Of a stretch of 6,897 bases of DNA, positions 1 to 3,438 are shown piece by piece. Location: positions 1 through 6,897 of the forward strand of contig JACQNX010000056.1 in the NCBI GenBank assembly GCA_016202875.1, read 5' to 3'. The notes under the pieces are model-generated. The model was not told the DNA's origin, made no database searches, and was given only the letters and a program-made list of their open reading frames with translations. Every line of letters starts with the position of its first letter. Positions within the stretch are counted from its first letter, which is position 1. The position numbers and the translations under genes were made by a program. Source of the DNA: Candidatus Aenigmatarchaeota archaeon. GTDB lineage: Archaea; Aenigmatarchaeota; Aenigmatarchaeia; GW2011-AR5.

Positions 1-177
1 AGGATAGAGAAAGGAATTGAGATAGGCGAGCTTGTCGCTGTTATGACATTGAAAGGCGAACTTGTTTCATTATCAACGGCAGCAATGACAACGGAAGAAG
101 CGATGAAAAAGAGATGGATTGCAGCGAAGACAGACAGGGTGATAATAGAGAAAGGGCTGTATGCGAAGATGGAATAA
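1..177 (+). CDS. cbf5: Cbf5/TruB-type tRNA/rRNA pseudouridine synthase, C-terminal fragment (PUA domain)
   Basis: The window opens inside this gene; the last 58 codons are read in frame 1 and end at TAA 175-177. The visible peptide contains GELVAVMTLKGELVSLSTA, then MTTEEAMKKRWIAAKTDRV, and ends LYAKME. This is the pattern of the PUA domain that closes archaeal Cbf5 (compare the family pattern VAV-TLKGELVA-G-A-M-S-E, then GIA---DRVFM----YPK-W). Cbf5 is the catalytic subunit of the archaeal H/ACA ribonucleoprotein with Nop10, Gar1 and L7Ae; it makes pseudouridine in rRNA and can act on tRNA U55. The PUA domain binds guide RNA and the tRNA acceptor end. The catalytic domain lies off the left edge, so its integrity cannot be judged. 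The usual C-terminal YPKLW is YAKME here. Identification rests on recalled family pattern, not a search. Confidence 0.85.
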   Translation, partial: RIEKGIEIGELVAVMTLKGELVSLSTAAMTTEEAMKKRWIAAKTDRVIIEKGLYAKME

Positions 178-237
178 ATAACATGAATTACTCATGCATT
201 ACAAAGACTATGCAAATCTTATGTTTTCTGGCCGGGC

Positions 238-248
238 TTTTTATATTT
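238..248 (+). promoter_or_regulatory. TATA-like box for a leaderless purO transcript
   Basis: The tract CTTTTTATATTTCC (237-250) contains an archaeal-type TATA element centred near 243. That centre is about 24 bases ahead of the ATG at 267, the spacing expected if transcription starts at or next to that ATG. No Shine-Dalgarno precedes 267, which agrees with a leaderless message. The box lies in the 89-base gap between cbf5 and purO, so the purine pair probably has its own promoter. This is inferred from sequence alone. Confidence 0.5.
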
Positions 249-266
249 CCATTAAAAATAGATTGC

Positions 267-1055
267 ATGCCTTATCATGGAAGAACGCTTATTGAATTTG
301 TTACTTCTGTCGGAAAGCCCGGCGCAGGTTATATAGTTCAAGTCAGGTCCCTTCCCAATAAAAAAAGGCGATTTGAGCCATTGGGCGACAGATTGTATAT
401 GCAGCCCCTGGATCCAAAACAACTTGAAGAGCCTGGAGCAGAGCTCACGTTCTATAATACAATGCTGGTCAAGGGAGATATCCTAATAGTCGCCAATGGC
501 GTGCACACAGATGGGATATTGAAGGGCGGAAAACCAAGAGGCAGTGTGGAAAGGCCGAATTTTTCTGATGATTTTACAGGCGAAAGAGGAATAGGTCTAG
601 AACAGGCAGAGAAAATCATGAGAACCTGGCGCTATGAACCAGATTCCATGGCAACGCCGCGTGTTGCATTAGTACGATGGCCAGACAACCATCTGTTCGC
701 AATTGCAACTAAATACGGAGACGGCGTTGGCGTCGGGGCTATAGAAGGCAGTCAGGCATTGGGCCGTCAAGGAAGAGGTTTGCCAACTTACACAACAAGA
801 GATGGAAATGTTGTTTCTCTGAGCATACAAAATTCCGGATATTTAAGAGACTACCTCATTGATGTCCCAGTCGTAGGCAATACAGCAGAAGAAATAGCAG
901 GGCATTTGTATAATTCCAGCGGAGAAAATCTCATCGTCGCTGCAGCTGCTGCTGTATTTGAAAATGGGGAATGGAACGTTGCTTTTAAAAATCGGTTTGG
1001 ATCACTGGAAGAGTTTGAAACACATAAAGCTGAGAAAGACACTGAAAAGACGTGA
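267..1055 (+). CDS. purO: PurO-type IMP cyclohydrolase
   Basis: Closes FAICAR to IMP, the last step of de novo purine synthesis, in the cytosol. From ATG 267 the protein has 262 residues. PurO family patterns occur in order: GRTL (5-8), VRSLPNKKRRF (26-36; family R-SSRSFPNR), ELTFYNTMLVKGDILIVANG then VHTDGI (59-84; family YN------VVSNGTHTD), TPRVALV (130-136), GNTAEEIAGHLY (204-215) and an Ala-rich strand ending FENG (225-234). The family is usually near 200 residues. The extra length is a Gly-rich insert around 148-180 and a charged tail after 242. The frame is open further left, with an ATG at 183, but that start adds a hydrophobic stretch out of place on a cytosolic enzyme. The TATA-like box at 238-248 and the family N-terminus favour 267. 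The next gene begins 7 bases after the stop and encodes the preceding step, which strongly supports the assignment. Confidence 0.87.
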   Translation: MPYHGRTLIEFVTSVGKPGAGYIVQVRSLPNKKRRFEPLGDRLYMQPLDPKQLEEPGAELTFYNTMLVKGDILIVANGVHTDGILKGGKPRGSVERPNFSDDFTGERGIGLEQAEKIMRTWRYEPDSMATPRVALVRWPDNHLFAIATKYGDGVGVGAIEGSQALGRQGRGLPTYTTRDGNVVSLSIQNSGYLRDYLIDVPVVGNTAEEIAGHLYNSSGENLIVAAAAAVFENGEWNVAFKNRFGSLEEFETHKAEKDTEKT

Positions 1056-1062
1056 GAAATAT

Positions 1063-2202
1063 ATGCCAAAAGAAGAACGAGAACAATATTTTAGGAAGGC
1101 AGCAGAGGATTTGCCAGATAGTATTCTAACAGGTCCTCGCGTATTGTTACATTTTGGTCCATTCAGACTTACATATGGCGGTAAAGAGTCAAGGAAAGTT
1201 AGATCATTGCGTTATGGAGAAAATCCTCCTGCGTTTGATAATGAAGGCGGGGCAGCTGTTTATAGAGAAGTTGACTCAAGTGGACCATCGATTGCAAGTG
1301 CTTGCGTAATTCAAGAAGGAAAAGGACTCAGCTACAATAATTTCGTAGATGCCGATGCTGGTCTACGACTTGGGCTAAGACTGCACGAGCTATATCCATG
1401 GGACTCGATAGCAGTTGTTATAAAACATAAAGGTCCTTCAGGTGTTGGTAGATCTAATAGCATGGAATTTGCACATAAATTAGCTTACAAATGTGATCCG
1501 ATAAATGCATTTGGTGGAGTTAATGTATATATTGGCGTCTTGGATGAGGGCACAGCTAACGCGATAACAAGCTACTTCAATGAGGTTGTTGTTGCACCTT
1601 CGTATACTGAAAGAGCTTTGGAAATCCTTAGACAGAAAAAAAATCTTCGCGTACTTCTGACAGAATCTCCTGATAGAAAAGTTGTTGATTCAGGGATTGA
1701 TGGAGTGCCAATACTTGGCGGTTATGTGGCCCAAAGAAGACAAGTCAGTCATATAAATACGCCTGCAAATTTGGAGAAAATAAGTCATGGCAGAGATCCT
1801 AATATGTGCGAGCTCGAGGCGGCTCTCTTTACTTGGGCAGTTGCCTTTCATACGCCTTCTAATGCCATTATTTTTGGAACTCCATATAGAACAGTAGGTA
1901 TAGGAAGAGGACAAGGAAGCCGTGTTGATTCCACAGACCTTGCAATCAATTTTATGAAAGAGAAATGCAGAGATTATAATCCTAATAATCCAGGCATTAT
2001 AACTATGGCTTCTGATGCGTTTTTCCCTGAACCAGATAGTGTAGAACATGCAGCGCGAGCTGGAATACGTACTATTGTGTTTCCTTTAGGTTCAGTAAAA
2101 GATGACCAAATAATAGAAGCAGCTGACAAATACAATATCGTAATGCTTTGTACAAGGCCTATTCCAGGAGCAAAGAAGATAGAAAGAGCCTTTAAGCATT
2201 AA
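1063..2202 (+). CDS. purH: Stand-alone AICAR formyltransferase (PurH C-terminal domain, PurH2 type)
   Basis: Transfers a formyl group from 10-formyltetrahydrofolate to AICAR, giving FAICAR for PurO. The 379-residue protein has the AICARFT signatures in order: RYGENP (50-55), QEGKGLSYNNFVDAD (84-98), VVIKHKGPSGVG (118-129) with the Lys-His pair at 121-122, AYKCDPINAFGG (141-152), KNLRVL (193-198), LGGYVAQ (218-224), SNAI (266-269), TVGIGRGQGSRVDS (277-290), ASDAFFP (316-322), GSVKDDQIIEAADKYNI (343-359) and a terminal FKH. The MGS-like IMP cyclohydrolase domain of bacterial PurH is absent; only about 50 residues precede RYGENP, so this is a one-function enzyme. Start: GTGAG (1052-1056) lies 6 bases ahead of ATG 1063 and overlaps the purO stop, suggesting coupled translation. 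Upstream in-frame ATGs lie inside purO. Several normally conserved positions differ (RYGENPPAF where family members have RYGENPHQ; KGPSG where they have NPCG). Sampled blocks are more AT-rich than neighbouring genes. Confidence 0.92.
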   Translation: MPKEEREQYFRKAAEDLPDSILTGPRVLLHFGPFRLTYGGKESRKVRSLRYGENPPAFDNEGGAAVYREVDSSGPSIASACVIQEGKGLSYNNFVDADAGLRLGLRLHELYPWDSIAVVIKHKGPSGVGRSNSMEFAHKLAYKCDPINAFGGVNVYIGVLDEGTANAITSYFNEVVVAPSYTERALEILRQKKNLRVLLTESPDRKVVDSGIDGVPILGGYVAQRRQVSHINTPANLEKISHGRDPNMCELEAALFTWAVAFHTPSNAIIFGTPYRTVGIGRGQGSRVDSTDLAINFMKEKCRDYNPNNPGIITMASDAFFPEPDSVEHAARAGIRTIVFPLGSVKDDQIIEAADKYNIVMLCTRPIPGAKKIERAFKH

Positions 2203-2204
2203 AT

Positions 2205-2224
2205 CCTTTTTTCTTTAATTTTAA
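2205..2224 (+). terminator. Oligo-T terminator candidate after the purine pair
   Basis: Just after the stop of the formyltransferase gene come T6 (2207-2212), a T3 and a T4 run within CCTTTTTTCTTTAATTTTAA. T-rich tracts without a hairpin are the usual archaeal termination signal. The next gene starts only 3 bases further on, so read-through is also possible. Confidence 0.4.
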
Positions 2225-2226
2225 TC

Positions 2227-2382
2227 ATGCTTTCCAGACAACTGCTAGACGTCATCGCGTGCCCCAAGTGCAAGGGCAACCTCGAGTACAGAAAAGACCT
2301 GTTCTGTCGAAAGTGTCGATTGAAGTTCAAAGTAGAAGACGATATCCCGAACATGCTTCTGGAAGAGGCGGAGAGATTCTAG
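2227..2382 (+). CDS. Trm112/YcaR-like small zinc-binding protein
   Basis: A 51-residue protein, starting MLSRQLLDVIACPKCKGNLE and ending MLLEEAERF. It carries two Cys pairs, CPKC (12-15) and CRKC (27-30), which would bind one zinc ion, and the family's closing pattern DDIPNML (38-44; usually DGIP-ML). This fits the Trm112p/UPF0434 family (Pfam Trm112p) over nearly its whole length. In eukaryotes and haloarchaea Trm112 binds and stabilises SAM-dependent methyltransferases that modify tRNA, rRNA and release factors; the role of the short YcaR-like members is less clear. No methyltransferase gene lies next to it here, so a partner cannot be named. The gene follows the purine pair by 24 bases and faces the HD gene tail to tail across 13 bases. 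No Shine-Dalgarno is visible; a weak TTAAAT (2199-2204) about 25 bases upstream could serve a leaderless start. Confidence 0.8.
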   Translation: MLSRQLLDVIACPKCKGNLEYRKDLFCRKCRLKFKVEDDIPNMLLEEAERF

Positions 2383-2383
2383 C

Positions 2384-2398
2384 ATATTTTTCTATTTA
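2384..2398 (+). terminator. T-tract between convergent genes
   Basis: The short convergent gap reads CATATTTTTCTATTTAG, giving a T5 run a few bases after the stop of the Trm112-like gene on the plus strand. It could end that transcript. No equivalent T tract follows the minus-strand HD gene within the gap, so that message may end inside the neighbour's 3' region. Confidence 0.3.
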
Positions 2399-2962
2399 GC
2401 GCGACTTTGCCATGCCGCGGTGCCACTCGTTGAAGGATACTTTCTTGAGCTCGATGGCGATTTTCTTTGCCGATTCTGTCTGGAGATTCATGCTGTTCTT
2501 TTCTACCCAGTTGTCGCAGCCCTTGAAGCCCATGTCGGAGTATTCCTTTGCCTGTATTATCGTCTCAAGCCTGTCCGCATCTTTTGCTACAATGGCCTCC
2601 TTCGTTTTCATGCCGTCCATTTCGTTGAATATCGCCTCGTACTCTGTTGCAATCTGGGCCGGCAGAAGCCTGGCCTGATCCTTCACAACTTCTTTTTCTA
2701 TGGGATCTTTATTCAGATATTTTATCGCGGATCGCGGGACATCATTTATCCTGCACTCCGGCATGTCGTGGAAAAGACACATCTTTACCACCTTATCAAC
2801 ATCAGCCCCTTCCATCTTCGCCAGGATATAGCCCAGCATGACCGTGCGGTAGGAATGCTCTGCGACTGTCTCCGGGTCCTTTATGCCCTCGAGCCACCAG
2901 CCGCTGCGCTTGATGCGCTTCAGGGCGCTGACCTCGTACAGAAATTTTATGAGATTTTCCAT
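2396..2962 (-). CDS. HD-domain 5'-(deoxy)nucleotidase, YfbR/HDDC2 family
   Basis: A 188-residue cytosolic HD-superfamily hydrolase. Metal-binding HD residues are seen at H36 (VAEHSYR), H65-D66 (LFHDMPE) and D130 (KDADRLE), with E69 after the HD pair as in YfbR. The N-terminus, FLYEVSALKRIKRSGW then VAEHSYR, matches the HDDC2/YfbR layout (LKR--R-GW then ESV-EH). Characterised relatives remove phosphate from (deoxy)nucleoside 5'-monophosphates; substrate here is inferred. Length agrees with the family (about 190-200). An earlier in-frame ATG at 2977 would add five residues (MKLTA). I prefer 2962 because TTTTTAAA on the plus strand (2985-2992) puts a TATA centre about 26 bases ahead of it, there is no Shine-Dalgarno before either ATG, and the family N-terminus starts there. 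It could trim mononucleotide pools beside the purine genes, but it is transcribed separately and the link is only positional. Confidence 0.85.
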   Translation of the reverse strand: MENLIKFLYEVSALKRIKRSGWWLEGIKDPETVAEHSYRTVMLGYILAKMEGADVDKVVKMCLFHDMPECRINDVPRSAIKYLNKDPIEKEVVKDQARLLPAQIATEYEAIFNEMDGMKTKEAIVAKDADRLETIIQAKEYSDMGFKGCDNWVEKNSMNLQTESAKKIAIELKKVSFNEWHRGMAKSR

Positions 2963-2984
2963 AGCTGTCAATTTCATAATAGTC

Positions 2985-2992
2985 TTTTTAAA
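2985..2992 (-). promoter_or_regulatory. TATA box of the HD nucleotidase gene
   Basis: Read on the minus strand the tract is CGATTTAAAAAGAC, with TTTAAAAA as the TATA element. Its centre is about 26 bases from the A of the ATG at 2962, ideal for a leaderless transcript, but only about 11 bases from the alternative ATG at 2977. The position therefore also helps decide the start codon. Confidence 0.5.
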
Positions 2993-3057
2993 TCGTTACT
3001 CAGAATAACTTAACTTGCAACAGTGCCGGGATCGCATAACCTGGTAACAAATTCCTT

Positions 3058-3080
3058 TGAAACTTTTATAAAAAGTTTCA
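3058..3080. repeat. 23-base inverted repeat containing a TATA-like core
   Basis: TGAAACTTTT and AAAAGTTTCA are perfect 10-base complementary arms around ATA. The centre, TTTTATAAAA, is itself a palindrome and looks like an archaeal TATA box, with purine-rich GAAAC before it as a possible BRE on either strand. It could be a bidirectional promoter or simply one pair of the GAAACTTTTT units found again at 3159-3209. No convincing gene starts at the expected distance. Confidence 0.6.
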
Positions 3081-3090
3081 TCAAAATTTG

Positions 3091-3118
3091 AAAAGGTCTT
3101 TGCATGTCCCAAAAGAAA
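3091..3118 (+). repeat. 28-base direct repeat, copy A
   Basis: Begins AAAAGGTCTTTG and ends CCCAAAAGAAA. It matches copy B (3271-3298) at 26 of 28 positions with no gap; the differences are C/T at 3103 and G/T at 3106. A weaker match continues for about 14 more bases. ATGTCC (3104-3109) can pair with GGATAT (3125-3130), one pair being a G-T wobble, across a 15-base loop. Confidence 0.75.
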
Positions 3119-3158
3119 TTTTGAGGATATTACTGCAGGATATTGCGCAAGCCTGGAA

Positions 3159-3194
3159 GAAACTTTTTGGATTAATTAAGGTGAAAAAAGTTTC
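3159..3194. repeat. Inverted repeat GAAACTTTTT / AAAAAGTTTC
   Basis: GAAACTTTTT (3159-3168) is perfectly complementary to AAAAAGTTTC (3185-3194), with a 16-base AT-rich loop. The right arm overlaps a 13-base tandem duplication. The arms repeat the core of the inverted repeat at 3058-3080, so the two structures belong to one repeat family. Confidence 0.65.
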
Positions 3195-3210
3195 ATCAAA
3201 AAGTTTCATG
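3185..3210 (+). repeat. 13-base tandem duplication
   Basis: AAAAAGTTTCATC (3185-3197) is followed directly by AAAAAGTTTCATG (3198-3210), differing only in the last base. The same 17-base string that spans this junction, AAAAAGTTTCATCAAAA, also occurs at 3070-3086, upstream of copy A of the 28-base repeat. Confidence 0.75.
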
Positions 3211-3256
3211 CCGGAGAGCTTGTTTCCTTCGGGATGTGGGGGTTCAAAAACAAATC

Positions 3257-3276
3257 CCTTTTCTTAAAAGAAAAGG
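3257..3276. repeat. Inverted repeat overlapping direct repeat B
   Basis: CCTTTTCTT and AAGAAAAGG are perfect 9-base arms around AA. In RNA the inner pairs would open, leaving a stem of about seven pairs. A short T-rich TCTTT follows. The right arm is the first part of copy B of the 28-base repeat; copy A lacks this left partner, so the hairpin is specific to copy B. Confidence 0.6.
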
Positions 3277-3298
3277 TCTTTGTATTTCCCAAAAGAAA
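3271..3298 (+). repeat. 28-base direct repeat, copy B
   Basis: Matches copy A at 26 of 28 positions, exactly 180 bases downstream. TATTTCC (3283-3289) pairs perfectly with GGAAATA (3303-3309) over a 13-base loop. The corresponding region of copy A folds a similar stem from different bases, shifted by two positions on the right side, so a hairpin is possible in both copies although the sequences have drifted. Confidence 0.75.
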
Positions 3299-3386
3299 CT
3301 GTGGAAATATTAGAAAGGAGATTTGTGGAATATCCCTCTCCCGGCGCTTTTTCGTAAAAACTTCCTGCCCATTACGCCAGCAACAC

Positions 3387-3393
3387 TTAAATA
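3387..3393 (+). promoter_or_regulatory. TATA-like box of the surface-protein gene
   Basis: CACTTAAATACTG carries TTAAATA at 3387-3393. Counting about 26 bases from its centre gives a start near 3416, leaving a leader of about 20 bases before ATG 3439. AGGGG (3430-3434) in that leader can act as a Shine-Dalgarno with 4-base spacing. A second AT-rich element, CTTATAG (3398-3404), is less well placed. Confidence 0.4.
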
Positions 3394-3438
3394 CTGCTTA
3401 TAGACATGTATTTGCAGTGGTCAAGGACTAGGGGATGA

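Larger units (their letters stand above)
2993..3386. other. Repeat-rich intergenic region without a credible gene
   Basis: This stretch separates the divergently oriented HD gene and surface-protein gene. It is built from AAAAAGTTTC-type units in both orientations (3058-3209), two 28-base direct repeats 180 bases apart (3091-3118, 3271-3298), inverted repeats at 3058-3080, 3159-3194 and 3257-3276, and a shorter TGTGGAATAT-like duplication (3300-3310, 3324-3333). Short open frames exist on both strands, but they are built from the repeats and resemble no family I know. I see no tRNA and no CRISPR spacing. The dense inverted repeats suggest a small non-autonomous mobile element, a structured RNA, or debris of dispersed genomic repeats; the sequence alone does not choose among these. 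Confidence 0.6.

Noticed and set aside
2420..3013. 197-codon plus-strand open frame opposite the HD nucleotidase.
   Set aside because: It mirrors the HD gene on the other strand, runs past that gene's start into its promoter, and shows no family features, whereas the minus-strand protein has clear HD motifs.
3081..3209. 42-codon minus-strand open frame starting MKLFDETFFTLINPKSFFQA.
   Set aside because: Its N-terminus is a translation of the AAAAAGTTTCATC tandem repeat, and no promoter or ribosome-binding site precedes it. Such peptides are expected wherever the repeat occurs.
3236..3258. GGGGGTTCAAAAACAAATCCC looks like the T arm of a tRNA.
   Set aside because: The loop is far longer than the seven bases required, and no acceptor, D or anticodon arm can be assembled around it.
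3061..3267. Plus-strand frame open for 68 codons, ending SLFPSGCGGSKTNPFS.
   Set aside because: The first ATG is only at 3208, leaving 19 residues, or 28 from GTG 3181. It could be a decayed gene tail, but there is no family match and the sequence is dominated by repeats.
3058..3300. Possible CRISPR array from the repeated units.
   Set aside because: The units differ in length and orientation and their spacing is irregular; there are only two copies of the longest repeat and no cas gene.
3234..3431. 65-codon plus-strand open frame starting MWGFKNKSLFLKEKVFVFPK in the spacer.
   Set aside because: It is built across the hairpin at 3257-3276 and repeat copy B and resembles no family. It overlaps the probable promoter of the next gene. 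The KVF--PKRN similarity to the same frame of copy A follows from the DNA repeat and its 180-base (multiple of three) offset.
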